A stretch of DNA of 64,000 nt from Aquatica leii (Eukaryota; Arthropoda; Insecta; Coleoptera; Lampyridae), in NCBI GenBank assembly GCA_035610365.1, contig CM069432.1:222292532-222356531 (forward strand), given 5' to 3'. Of this stretch, positions 10,797 through 21,963 are shown one piece after another. How positions within the stretch are numbered: position 1 is the first letter of the stretch; each line of letters opens with the position of its first letter. Below the pieces are notes generated by a model. That model was not told where the DNA came from. It saw only the letters and a list, made by a program, of their open reading frames with translations, and did not search any database. Both the position numbers and the translations under genes were made by a program.

Positions 10797-11915
10797 TGAA
10801 AACAAACCAAAAAATTATTTGAAAATGTATTGCGCAATAATTAGGTCTTACGTAACTTAGAAAATTCAATTGTCACTTATCGTATTTTAAAGAACCATAT
10901 ATGACACGACAAAAACTGACAAACAAGTCTCTTTTCGTTTTAATAAAAATTTAAATAAACGAATTATTAATGGGTTTTCTGATTTCCATGTCATTAAGTA
11001 TATGAAGAAATAAATATAGATTTGTTGTCACGTTTGATCGCTTTAAAATATACGATATACAGTATTGTTTATCTTTTTATCTCAGTGTCAAGGTATGTTA
11101 AGTTCAAAAAAATAGTTTTGAGATAATTAAGTTTTTTGCATTATTTTACATAACTTAAACTACATAAATTGCAAGAAATCTAAACTAACATGAATATTAG
11201 TGTCAATGTTATCAAATGTTTAGTAGTTGATTCAAAAACTATATTTTTTTGTTTTTTTGGCAAAAAAAGTTTAAACTGCATTTGACATGATATATAGAAT
11301 ATATTAATTTTTTTTCGCATTTTAAGTGATTTTTTTAGATAGTTGTTTTTACTCCAAAAATTTCTTGTTAGGGTTATTGATATAAATTTATTACTAACAT
11401 TTGTTTTGTAAAATAAAACAACAATACACTTTTTTCTGACTTGTAAACAAACACAAGTAGATACTAAAAAGTTGCTTCCGAATTTCCTTTTTTTAATCAA
11501 AAGTTTTTAAAATTCAAAAAATTATGTTTTTCAATTCTGTGTAGCAGTAAAAACTTTTAACATCACATTATCGTAGCAATTGATGTCAGTTTTATAGTAT
11601 AACTGTTTTCAATTATGAATTTCTTTTGTTTTCTTTCTGTAATTGATTGGACACCTTTAGCCTCAAGATGTGTATGGCCTTTCGACAAAAATTTTAGTGA
11701 TCGTTTTCAGGTTAAAGTTTTGATTTACAATATTAAATAACACATTGTAATTTGTGTATTCCTGTATAGGAGAGGTAATTTTAAACTATTTGAGCAAACA
11801 TGACATAACTTTATTATCCCCCGGTCAGGTGTACATTCGTCTAACATCATGTAGTAAACTTTTTTGTCAGATGAATTGTAATTAACAAGATAACATGTGC
11901 AACGGCTTAGTACAA
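10797..11915. other. No gene recognised
   Basis: AT-rich flank between the Tc1/mariner remnant and the GC-rich start of MULE-1. No supportable feature. Confidence 0.4.
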
Positions 11916-12030
11916 CTGGCCGCCGCCGAGCGGCCGCCGCTGCACGGCCGCGGCCCGCTGGCCGCGATGACAGCTGGCCGCCGTTCTTACTGGCCGCCGT
12001 CCCTACTGGCCGCAGACCTAACTGGCAGCC
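11916..12030 (+). repeat. MULE-1 left terminal array of CTGGCCGCC motifs
   Basis: Repeated CTGGCCGCC/CGGCCGC units about 16-20 bases apart in an otherwise roughly 70-75% AT region. The inner part matches 14851-14922 in inverted orientation. An open frame over this block is a by-product of the GC-rich repeat, not a gene. Confidence 0.75.
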
Positions 12031-12663
12031 GGTGCCGTTTTAAAAACTTCCGATTATATTACCTACCACTTTGTGAAACAAGTTTAAAAGCATTTATATA
12101 CTAATTTGGTTAAACTGTAATATAACAAATTTTAAAAAGAAATTATTGAAACGTCCGAGAAATTACTTGCAAATGCAAGAGCCTTCTAGAACTGTTATTT
12201 AGTTTCTAGAAGATATAGCGAAAAGTGAGGAACGATCGAGAAGGATTCGCCGATGTCTATAAAAGCCGAAGATGGAAATCGTAGGTCAGTTATTGTCGAA
12301 ACGCGAATGCAGCTGTATTAAGAAGATTATCAAGTGAAAATAAATCGTTAGCACGTGTGTGTCTACATACATAAATCAAGAATAATCGTGTATGTGATAA
12401 ATAGTGTAAACAAATCCGAGGACGTTATTTTATCTTATCTTAAGTGTTATACAACGGTTATACATAAATTATAGTGTAAGTGTTTTTATTATTAGATTTA
12501 ATTAGTTCGGTTAATTTAAAAGTATACATATTTCTATAATAAGTAAACGTAGTTATAGTCGTTTTAAATAAATTAGTTTTTTAATAAATAAGAACGTAAT
12601 ATTATTTTGCCACATTTAATTATCATATAAACAAACTAAATGAACCATACAGTAAGTAATCAA

Positions 12664-12721
12664 ATATAAAGCTTCATAAATATAAACGTTAATTAACTTT
12701 TTTATTTATGAAGCTTTATAT
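12664..12721. repeat. Perfect 19-bp hairpin inside MULE-1
   Basis: ATATAAAGCTTCATAAATA at 12664-12682 is the exact reverse complement of 12703-12721, with a 20-base loop. It lies just past the 3' end of the transposase pseudogene. It could be a terminator-like or replication-related hairpin, or a small nested foldback. Confidence 0.7.
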
Positions 12722-12805
12722 GCCCTTCTAAGAAATACCTTATTATACCAAAAATTTTACAAAATAACAATATTAAATATTTAGAAAAATACGAGTTTGT
12801 TCAAT

Positions 12806-14104
12806 TTATATAAAATTATGAGCAATTCCCTTTAAATAGTCAACTTTATCCCTGTTATTATCATCACGAACTATTTGCAGAATTCGCTCATCAGCGTCAC
12901 GATATTTCTTTTGTTTCATTGGTGGATTTTGACCCGTAATCAGTTGTTCATAATATGCGTCTATGTTCCGACGTAATTGTCTTCAAACCAATCCAATAAC
13001 GGTTGGATATTGGGTGGCAAAAAAACAGATAACGCGTCAATTGCATCGTCTAAATCATTAAGAGGCACAAATGTTAGTGCCGTTATCATTTTGCATTCTA
13101 ACGCAGCTTCAGCATCGTGGTTATACTCGTTTAATAATCCTATCTCTCCAACGCGCTTCTTCATATTTTGATTTAAATGAAAAGAACATCTTCTGACTTC
13201 AATTCCGGGAAAATGTGCCTAAATGCTTCTGAATGTGGCTATTTCATAATGACAGAAAATAGAAGTTGGTTGAAATAAGGGTTAAATCTCCAGTAACATG
13301 TCGAAAAATTTATCGTACGTTGCACGTTGTTTATTTGGCAATAAACCGTAAATTATTGGATGTACTCCCGTGAACTTCTCCGCCAAAATAACAAATACTT
13401 GCGAAAACAAATTTTAAGCAATTTTAAATGTTCCGTCAGCCATACCAACTCCTTAATCTTTGAAATCTTCGCAAATTATCTTGGCGACCAAGAACTAAAA
13501 TCCGGACCCTCACTGTCTTCAAGAAAAAAGTTTTCAAAAACGCCTACAATTTAAAAATTACTTTAGAAACACAAACTCTTTGATGTTAAATGTGTTAATT
13601 GACGTTACCGAAATATTGACTACCAATAAAAAAACACGAGCAATATTGTATTATTCATTTTTGACTGTGAATACCTACGTAAATTTTATATATTTTTAGT
13701 AAGCATACTTGGTTCTGCTTCATGTCTTTTGTAACGTTCCGGTATGACTAATGTAGATAAATCCGGTGAATTTGTTGAAGTAGCAAAATGTTTATTTCGC
13801 TTTCTTTTTACAACTTTACGCAAAGCCATAAAACTTGGAAGTGACCCTTGACAGGTTGTGAAATTTCTGTTAGACAGTTGTTAATTACTTGTGATGTAGG
13901 TTCACGCGTTTGTATGGCACGAGTTTTGAGAGGTTAACATTTTTGACGTTTTAAAACATGAATCCTCGCTTTGCAGTGTCGTCTTCTTTCGCATCGCCAA
14001 AACTCCGTTATCCCATCCGTCGAGATTTTATCCCACACATAAGAAAATCTAGCATAAGTAAACTTTTTTTTATCACGCTGAGACTTAATAATTGCACCTT
14101 CCAT
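12806..14104 (-). pseudogene. MULE transposase with FLYWCH zinc finger, pseudogene
   Basis: Seen in N-to-C order on the minus strand. The start region is near 14104, with the FLYWCH-type motif FWRCERRRHCKARIHV at about 13995-13960. The linker blocks EPTSQVINN and LRKVVKRKRNKHF, then LVIPERYKR, follow at about 13890-13720. The catalytic core has DGTFKI at about 13440-13425 and FPGIEVRRCSFHL near 13200, then AEAALECKMITALTFVPL and the segment ending FEDNYVG at 12961. The C-terminus has KQKKYRDADERI and GIAHNFI with a stop at 12808-12806. Known: insect MULE transposases have an N-terminal FLYWCH finger and a DDE core with DGTFK, a C-x-x-H pair and a C-terminal KKYRD...GIAH tail. The same tail is seen in MULE-2. 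Several frameshifts and stops, and a gap between FEDNYVG and the tail that removes the third catalytic residue. Confidence 0.82.
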
Positions 14105-14850
14105 TTAGATTTATTTAATTCAACGCAACACGTATTTTACACAAAATGTGAAACTTCGGATTGAAACAAAAACAAATGATCACCATTTGTAAGAAATAAC
14201 CGAATAAAAAATGGAAGAGTGTATGTAAATCCGCAAGAACAAAGAAACGTTTTAAATGGTATTTACAGATCTAAAAATAGCAAAACTGAACAATAATTAC
14301 AATTCCATTTGCTAATATTGCCACACAATTCATTGTAATTTTAACAAAAGAAAAATTTAAACCCTTACTTATTTGTTTTGTTCCAGTGATTAGAAAAGTT
14401 CTGCAATTGTTTGTAACTTACCTTTTACAAAAAAACCACAAACGATTATTTTTAATAATAGAAATACTTTTGTCTATAGGCAAGTTTAAATGTTAGTAAA
14501 CTGGAAAAATATTTGCAAGTAAAAAAAAAAGAAGAATATTGAATGTCATACAATACCCGCATGTATAATGTAGAAATATGTCACATAGAAATTAAAGAAA
14601 CAAATTCTTGTTCTGAAATTTGTATCGCACTTAAATTTACCTATTTATTTGTATTACCCATGCAATTAATGGGTTCCTTCCAACCCTTCGTCAAAAATTA
14701 GAATCGTGTTTTTATCAGGTTTTAAATACCGATCGACTTTGAATTTGAAGAATAATTTACATACTGATATATAGGACTCGGATTTTATGCTCTAACGAAT
14801 CTGAGAAAAATATTTTTTGTATGCTGAATAGATAGACGACAACCATAAAC

Positions 14851-14922
14851 GTGCGGCCAGTTGGGTTGGCGACAAGTAGAAACGGCGGCCAGTTGTCATT
14901 GCGGCCAGTAGTCCCATCCCGC
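14851..14922 (-). repeat. MULE-1 right terminal array
   Basis: Reverse-strand CTGGCCGC motifs repeated four times. Aligns inverted with about 11950-12030. The end of the array coincides with the return to AT-rich sequence. Confidence 0.72.
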
Positions 14923-15689
14923 ATGTGCAAAGTTTCAAACTGTAGATACTTTGTAAGCTATAGAGTTTTAGGGTAGATAAATATGTTTGAAATGATTTAT
15001 AGCGTTTTTCTGGTTTGGTTTTTATTCAAATTTTTTGTATGTTGCCTTCATTATAGATGGGTCAGTTGCATCCTGTAATTTAATATTTGTCGCATTTATC
15101 AAACAAAAAATTATAATCAAAGTTGAACATATTCGAGTACAATCACTATTTAACAATATTTTTTTTAAAATATTTTTTTCATGACATAAATAAAGTTGGA
15201 ACATTCTAGTAATGTTTTTGGAAATATTTTATTTGTGATCTTTTACGTGAATGATGAGATTCGTATGCGAGAAAAAGTGATATGTGTTTGTTTATTAGTT
15301 TTCAAACGTTATCTTAATACTGGTTGCTATATTTATGCTTACCTCTCTTGTCGGGTGCCAAAAAACTGTTTACTCGATTTTTTTTCAATAGCTGTATCAA
15401 CTGTTTGTCTAATAATTTACGTGTTTAGGAAAAACGTCTTACATAGAATAATTCGTTTTCTTTTATTTTTTAAACTGTAAAGGTATTTAGGTTCAATCTC
15501 TTTTCCAATACAATAAATTTGAGTAACAATAAGTTCTACCACGGGGAATATAAATTTCTTGATTTAGTTTCTTATTTATAAAAGAATTAAGCTTTACCAA
15601 AAGCATTTAAATTTCAAACCAAAAAATGTGAATCATCTCAGATTATTTATATTAATGGTAAAGTAGTTTGTCCTCCTGTTGGCAAGTTG

Positions 15690-15791
15690 TAGTTAGTTTA
15701 AGTTTTTTATCTTCTTTAGGAGGGGCATAAAAACAGTTTAGAGTGGTTTTTATTGCCCCTCCTAAAGAAGATAAAAAACTTAAACTAACTA
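15690..15791. repeat. Long near-perfect hairpin (45-bp arms)
   Basis: 15690-15734 and 15746-15791 are reverse complements except for one inserted base, separated by 11 bases. Arms read TAGTTAGTTTAAGTTTTTTA then CTTCTTTAGGAGGGGCA. Both outer ends are TAGTTAGTTT. The low divergence suggests a recent insertion or a constrained structure. No coding sequence is associated. Confidence 0.85.
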
Positions 15792-18400
15792 TTATTTATA
15801 TTGTATATACAAATCAAGCACGAAAACAACCAGTTAGTATAAACACTTTTACAATTTACTAAAAAAAATTGTTTTGTACTTAAGGTTAGCGGGGTCAAAC
15901 AATTTTACAGATCATTGTCTGTAAAGGATTTTTTGGCAAAAAGTAGAATTGACATTTATGTTTTTTCGAAACACGGCGTCTGGCGTAGTAACGTTGTTAA
16001 AAAAGTTGAAGATGCCAAAAAAATTGTAATATTTTGACTGAAGAGCAATCTTCGACCTCTGAAACTTCACCGTTAACAGTAAAAACAAGCAAAGTAATAA
16101 ATTCTAATTTGCATCAGCGTTGCGGTTAGTTTCCTCATCTTCTAGTGTAATATTTAATAATTTAACAAATTGTTCAATTACAATTGACGCTACTCAATAA
16201 AACGAAAGAAAAAGTGTTGCTATCTCAAGTAATAAAAAAAATTCTTGCTAACAAAAAAAGTCCCACTTTTCTTCACGAGCTTTGTTTAAACAATATGTCA
16301 CTTTTCTATCAAGTATAGGAAAAAAAAATTTCTATTATTTCCGAAATTTTGGCGGTCAGAGAACTTAAATTTTATAATTAAAAAAAAATATTAAGAAAAT
16401 CATGTCATTATGCAATTTGCATAATTATTATTTAAAACGTATTGTTTAATGACATTTATAATAATAATAATTTATATTATTAGTGTTATGAAAAAATATA
16501 AAATATAAATATTTTGGTTCATTAAAATAAATATTTGTATATCCAATTACGTTTATTTGATACTTGACTTTAAGCTAACTAATAGAGTTATGATTAAGTT
16601 GTTTTAAGATATATTTTAGAACATTATCTACCTACTAACTTTCCAATTTCAAATTTGAAAATACTTAACATTAGAGTCATTATTGTAATGATGTTGACAA
16701 TGACAAAAATCAATGCGCTGATCTAACAGTTAGTACTTTATAACACTGTTTCTAAAAAAAACAGTTGCACAAAGTAGTAATTGTGGATGCAAAATAAAGA
16801 AAACTATTTGCATATTAAAATAAAATTAATTTGATTTGTCTTAATAATATTTTGTTATTAATGCTTTTATGTGTTGTTAATAATCTTTTTTTAATTTATT
16901 AATTAACTCTACAATTAATATAATTAAAACAATTGTTATTTTTAATTTATATCATAAATAAACAAATTATGAGTAGTATGTAGCATATAACAGAAGCAAT
17001 TATTTAAGAACTTATTACTACTAGTTAATTTACAGCATTCGCGTATACTGGCAATTCTCATTACATTGCAACCTACCACAATGCAAAACTTAGACAAATA
17101 CGAGCTTTTGTAATTACGACTACATGAACAGATTTGGAAAACATAAGTTTTTTTCATAGTATGTAGATATTCCTCTAACACTTAGATTACATTTAAAAAT
17201 ATATATGATGTAAAGATATATTCAACCGGTTTTTATATAAGGTCGACGTTGATACATTTTATTAATGTTATATTTAAGTATTATTAAAAAGTGTAACATT
17301 AGTATTTTCCGCCTACAATGTAATGAAATATGTGATACCTTATATGTTACTACGTAATATTATTTTTATACCAATTTGCTATATTAAGTATGTCAAATCA
17401 TTTTTTAGAAAATGTTTAGAAATTCATATTTTTTTTGAGATCATAATTAAAATTGTTAACTTATTTTTTATCAAACAAGTTAAAATTTATAGTTTTTTTA
17501 TTATAGTAAATTTAACAAAAATTAATTAAGGAAATAAATTAATTAATTTATCAATTTTGATTCTATATAATTTTGCATTTGTTTCCATTTCGAGTTTTCA
17601 ATAATAAAGACGTATTACACAGAAGCACAACTTTAACAAAGACAATAATTTTAAAAAACAAAAAAACTTGTAAATTCAAATAATCGTAGAAAGTCTTAAC
17701 AAATTTATCTAAATAACATAAATATTTGTTTGAAAAAATAATAAATATGCAATTCAACAAAAAATTAAAAAGGTGTGTTGTGGTAGTATTCTTAAAAGTC
17801 TAATTTATTATAATTATAAAATGTTTGTTTATAAGTTTTTAACAGGAAAGTTTAAATGTCCATATAAAAAAATTGTTAATTTAAAAAAAAGTAGTGTTTT
17901 TCTGTATATTCCACACTTGCTTGCTATTATAAATTTTTCTATTATTACGTCAGAATTCTAAATACTTTGCGGCATCGCGCTGCATTATTCTTCATTATGG
18001 TTTATGCTTCCCACACAGTACACTTATATACTAATGATATTTTACTAACATCTCATACTACATAATATGTGAATATACAAAGGATGCCAATTTTACCGCC
18101 AACCAATATCCTATCAACATCTTAAGGAAAGCAAAATGACACAGAATTGAATATCTTACAGACAACTAAATCAGACGTCTTAAAGGTATCGGAAATAAAA
18201 TGACCTAGAAATATTTTACGTAAAATGATCTCGAGTTAGCAGAAATAATATATTTTATATACTTTTATTGCACAAAAATATTACAAAACTTTAAAAAAAT
18301 CTCCATTTAAAAGGAAAAAAAATTGTTTAACAATCATTATTAATAATTAATGTTAAAGACAATTAATTTTGGATTAATTTTCTTATATAAATAAAAACAT
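15792..18400. other. No gene recognised
   Basis: Mostly extremely AT-rich. The part at 15900-16150 is somewhat less AT-rich and has coding-like texture, but no reading matched a family I know. Confidence 0.4.
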
Positions 18401-18444
18401 AAAAACCGATGTCAATCCAATATGTATTATGACTTATAAAATGA

Positions 18445-18483
18445 CATGTTTCGGCCTTCTAATTATGTGTGAGCCATCATCAG
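18445..18483 (-). ncRNA. Hammerhead-ribozyme-like core of the PLE
   Basis: On the minus strand CTGATGA (18483-18477) is followed 19-24 bases later by GAAAC (18452-18448) and ATGTC. GGC/GCC just inside the two boxes could form a short stem II. Penelope elements carry minimal hammerhead motifs of the form CUGAUGA...GAAAC in their terminal repeats, and the position, 3' of the endonuclease, fits. The first stem II pair is mismatched, so activity is uncertain. Confidence 0.45.
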
Positions 18484-18830
18484 ATCACTACAAAAAATAT
18501 AGAAGTTATAATAATGTTACAGTTAAACTAGGTCATAAATTTTAATGATAACAGGTGTTAATTACCTTACAGTATCCTAGTATAGATCACGATATAAATA
18601 TAAATATTACATACCTACTTAGCACTAACGGATGTGGATCAGAATATAATTGTGCAAATTGTATAAATAAAACATTTAAATAAATAAATCTACTACATAA
18701 TTTAACAAACTAACTAATATATGTACGTCTAATATTAAAATGAAATAAACAAACAACATATGTGGGACTAGATAGGTATCAACAACGTATAAACTTGTAG
18801 AAAGTCAAAAACCAAATTGTACAGTAGAAG

Positions 18831-19633
18831 TTAATAATTTAAACGTAGTTGTATAAAATTATTTTTGTCGTTGAAGGTGAAATCTTTATGAGATGTGTTA
18901 TAGATCATCTCCAATATATCTATTGGACGATGTTTGTCTGTGGGATGAATAATGTGCGCTTTAATAAGCGCACGCTTTTGTTATAGCACATGTTCAACAA
19001 ACGTTGATTTTATAGAATTAAGATTAAGTAAATATTTGCCGGGATTGGAAATATATCTAGTGTATTTTTTGAAATAGGTACTGAAAGGCCAGAAAGTTTT
19101 CCCAATATAAACACGGCTACAACTACACTCTAAATTGTAGATACCACTACGGTCCATAGATTCAATGATGTTTTTTAGATGTGAAAACTGGTTAAATAAT
19201 TTTGGAAAATTAAGATAAGAAACTCAAAAAATGTTTTTTTTTGTTAATGCTTTTAATTAAATGTGGTATGTACGGTATAGAAAAATGGGTAGATATCGAG
19301 TTATTAATCGGTGTAAGAGCTTTGATCGACTTAATCTTATGTTTCATGAATGTTTTCTTTGGCTATAAAAAAAGGTATTTAACTGTAGTTAAAAGTATTT
19401 AAAAGAGTACCCAGTAATCTATTAAACAGGTGTGAGAAAGCAGCTAATTTATTAGAGAAAGGATGATTTGAGTCGTGTGGGATCACATGGGTAGAAGTAG
19501 TAGGTTTACGGTAGATGTCAAATAAAAATTCACCATCCACTAAACTCTAAAGAGATATTCAAATCGAGAAAATTTAAGGAACATCGTTTAGAGGAATTTC
19601 AACCGTAAATTTGACTCTCGCGTGTTTGCTGTT
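18831..19633 (-). pseudogene. PLE reverse transcriptase C-terminus plus GIY-YIG endonuclease
   Basis: Seen on the minus strand: LNSKHARVKFTVEIPLND near 19633-19575, then VDGEFLFDIYRKP and HVIPHDSNHPFSNKLAAF near 19540-19440. After a degraded interval comes GIYNLECSCSRVYIGKT (GIY at 19145-19137, YIG at 19109-19101), running to a stop at 18833-18831. Known: Penelope-like elements fuse an RT whose C-terminal part contains Y-R-K-P-T...H-x-x-S-x-H-P...K to a GIY-YIG nuclease. The layout fits. The nuclease half has one in-frame stop near EHVL and the RT half has several, so it is dead. It is cut upstream by the MULE-2 insertion. Confidence 0.78.
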
Positions 19634-19648
19634 CAAAAACATCGCTAC

Positions 19649-19821
19649 CGGAAAGTTTACCGAAAACACTTTACCGACGAAAAGTTTACCGATGGAAATT
19701 TGACCGAAAGGAAAGTTTACCGAAAGGAAAGTTTATCGATAGGAAAGTTCGCCGATAGGAAATTTTATCGAAAGGAAAGATTACCGAAACACAATTGACC
19801 GAAAGGAAATTGGACCGAAAT
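19649..19821 (+). repeat. MULE-2 left terminal array
   Basis: About ten degenerate copies of a unit near 16 bases, GGAAAGTTTACCGAAA, in head-to-tail order. The first about 45 bases align closely with the inverted right end. Confidence 0.85.
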
Positions 19822-20234
19822 CTATTCCTTTGTATCATTTTTTTGGAGACCATACATTATTAACTAACGTAACGTAACGTCATTTTTAATTTATTCAAAA
19901 TTTGCATTCCACAAACGATAATGATCACTGATCAGGTATCTTAATTTATTTTTAATAACAAGTATTACAAAAATATTTCTTTTAATAACAATTAAGAGGA
20001 ATTGCTTTTTCTTCCTTTATTGCTTATTAAGTGCTGTTCTGCAAATATTAGATTTTAATGACCTTTAATTCAGATTCTTCCTTTTTTACTACCATATTAA
20101 ATCAGTTTACGCCGCTAGATCCACCATGTACCTACAGGGCATTCCAAATGTATTTTTCAATTTTGAGAACTACCTACTAAGCTATTTTTATTAACTTTCC
20201 TTCACACTTTACCCATGCTTAGGACTGGCAGCAG

Positions 20235-20678
20235 AGTCGGAAATAAACTCCTTAGTCAATTTTGTTTGTTATTTTATATTTTGTTATCTTTGTTTTTCTT
20301 TTTGAACTTTTTATTTGTTTTCAAAATGGTGAGTTAGTAATTTATGTTATGAGTGGGAAATAAAATCCTTTGTTTTATTCTTTTATATTTTATCTTTTTT
20401 TTTCTTTTTTAATTTTTCATTTGTTTTCAAAATGGTAAGTTAGTAACTTATGTTATGAGTGGGAAATAAAGTCCTTTGTCAATTTATTTATTCTTTTATA
20501 TTTTATCTTTTTTTTTTATTTTTCATTTGTTTTCAAAATGGTGAGTTAGTAACTTATGTTATGAGTGGGAAATAAAGTCCTTTGTCAATTTATTTATTCT
20601 TTTATATTTTATCTTTTTTTTTATTTTTTTATTTTTCATTTGTTTTCAAAATGGTGAGTTAGTAACTTATGTTATGAG
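20235..20678. repeat. Tandem repeat of about 106 bp that includes the transposase 3' end
   Basis: The anchor TTCAAAATGG(T)GAGTTAG recurs with spacings of 106, 106 and 113 bases (20320, 20426, 20532, 20645), with a weaker copy starting near 20235. The copy nearest the gene (20645-20678) overlaps the last codons and stop of the transposase. The array therefore looks like repeated duplication of the gene's 3' end plus a T-rich spacer. Confidence 0.85.
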
Positions 20679-21564
20679 CTATGCCACGTAAAAATTCGAT
20701 CATATTATCTGGATTGTAATTTGCAACAACTCGTCTTATTCTCTCTGCACAATCTCTGTACTTTTTACGAGTAGGTGGACCGTCTACACCACCTATATAC
20801 TGTTCTATCTGAAGCTCATGTAGGCTCTGCTCTCTCTGAATGGCTTCGATAAATTTCCAGATGTTGGGGTGATCAGTGGCAATTTGTTGCTCGAAACCTC
20901 TGTGCCATCCTTCTATCGAATTGTTCGTTTTGGGTAGGGCTTCCTCTACTCCATTAAAACAGTTCCACATATCGTAAGAGAAATGTGGTGGTCGGCGACC
21001 CTGGCGTCTTTGGGGACGTCCGAGCCATGTGTCTTCATAGTAATCGAGCACTGGCTGTGCTTCTGAAGGTAATAAATCTTCATCACACAGTCGTTCAAAT
21101 GCGTCCACTACTCTGGCTGTGGGAACAAATGCTATCGCAGATAACAACTGCAACTTCAAAGCAAAAACTGCGTCTGTTTCGTACCTCTGTTTAAGCCCTG
21201 CCGATTGAATACTACGAAATATGCATTGCGAAAAATGAAAGAAACATCCACGATGTCTGGATGTCGGAAATTCCTGAGCAACAGCGCTTATTATGGCAGA
21301 TTCAAAATCTGTAAGTACGCTTAGTGGTGTGGTCCCTGGCAGTAGCTCTTTCAACTTTTGTAGCAGTCGAACATAGGTGCCTCTAGTTTTATCTGGTAGC
21401 AATGCATAAACCAGAGGAATGGCAATGTTATGTCGTAGTCCATGTATAGTGTACAGTTGATAAAACAAATGTGGTACTGTTTTGAAGGTACCGTCTACGT
21501 AAAAATAACACAAAGGAATACATTGGTCTTTTTTTCTTTTAAAATTTAAAGAAATTGTAGACAC
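20659..21564 (-). CDS. MULE transposase, DDE core and C-terminus (301-aa open frame)
   Basis: DNA-cutting transposase of the Mutator-like type. Seen: an uninterrupted frame with all three expected acidic residues. These are D24 in YVDGTFK, D86 in VLTDFESA and E218 in NNSIEGWH, with the family's C-x-x-H pair (C107, H110 in GCFFHF). A DYYEDTWLG block follows near residue 174 and a KKYRD...GIAHNISY tail closes the protein. Full insect MULE transposases are usually 450-700 residues with an N-terminal FLYWCH or other zinc finger. Here the frame opens only 23 residues before the first Asp and nothing upstream encodes a finger. It is either a 5'-truncated copy or one whose N-terminal exon was lost. 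The ATG at 21564 is the first available and may not be the natural start. Much better preserved than MULE-1, so younger. Confidence 0.85.
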   Translation of the reverse strand: MSTISLNFKRKKDQCIPLCYFYVDGTFKTVPHLFYQLYTIHGLRHNIAIPLVYALLPDKTRGTYVRLLQKLKELLPGTTPLSVLTDFESAIISAVAQEFPTSRHRGCFFHFSQCIFRSIQSAGLKQRYETDAVFALKLQLLSAIAFVPTARVVDAFERLCDEDLLPSEAQPVLDYYEDTWLGRPQRRQGRRPPHFSYDMWNCFNGVEEALPKTNNSIEGWHRGFEQQIATDHPNIWKFIEAIQREQSLHELQIEQYIGGVDGPPTRKKYRDCAERIRRVVANYNPDNMIEFLRGIAHNISY

Positions 21565-21714
21565 AAATCCGAGTTTTATTTTTTGCGAATAGTAGGTACT
21601 TTACTTTGGAGAAATAACAACAATTCAATACAATTTCGACAGTTTGATCCGCGACTCAGCTTTAGCATTAAAAAATGAAACAGCATTATCTGGATTTCCA
21701 AATTGATGTGTTTT

Positions 21715-21764
21715 ACAGACATATACCAACGTTTCAATTCATTGAAACGTTGGCATATGTCTGT
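21715..21764. repeat. 23-bp hairpin inside MULE-2
   Basis: 21715-21737 (ACAGACATATACCAACGTTT...) is the reverse complement of 21742-21764 except for one position, with a 4-base loop TTCA. It sits between the transposase start and the right terminal array. Confidence 0.8.
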
Positions 21765-21790
21765 AACAGTATTCGTTTTGCAATTTTACA

Positions 21791-21963
21791 ATTTCGATCA
21801 AATTTCCTTTCGGTCAATTGTGTTTCGGTAACCTTTCCTCTCGATTAAATTTCTATTCGGAAAAATTTCCACTCGGTAAACTTTCCTTTCGGTAAACTTT
21901 CCTTTCGGCCAAATTTCCGTCGATAAACTTTCCGTCGGTAAACTGTTTTCGGTAAACTTTCCT
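21791..21963 (-). repeat. MULE-2 right terminal array
   Basis: Inverted copies of the GGAAAGTTTACCGA unit. Read on the minus strand, the outer end matches the left end over about 45 bases. Confidence 0.85.

Larger units (their letters stand above)
11916..14922 (-). mobile_element. MULE-1 (Mutator-like element), decayed
   Basis: A unit of about 3.0 kb bounded by inverted GC-rich arrays (11916-12030 and 14851-14922) that stand out sharply from the AT-rich surroundings. Between them lies a FLYWCH/MULE transposase pseudogene on the minus strand. The arrays align in opposite orientation (CTGGCCGC, ATGACA, CTGGCCGCCGTT, TACT, AACTGGC in the same order), which supports them as the terminal inverted repeats. 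I did not find a convincing 9-bp target duplication, so the exact ends are estimates. Confidence 0.7.

Noticed and set aside
10572..10799. 75-residue open frame on the plus strand
   Set aside because: Antisense shadow of the Tc1/mariner remnant.
11895..12104. GC-rich 69-residue open frame
   Set aside because: It is made by the CTGGCCGCC terminal array of MULE-1; low-complexity and not a gene.
15196..15480. 94-residue open frame on the plus strand
   Set aside because: No recognisable motif; hydrophobic composition is typical of T-rich DNA.
19649..19821. A CRISPR-like array of short repeats
   Set aside because: The units are contiguous and degenerate with no spacers, and they are mirrored at 21791-21963 as transposon ends.
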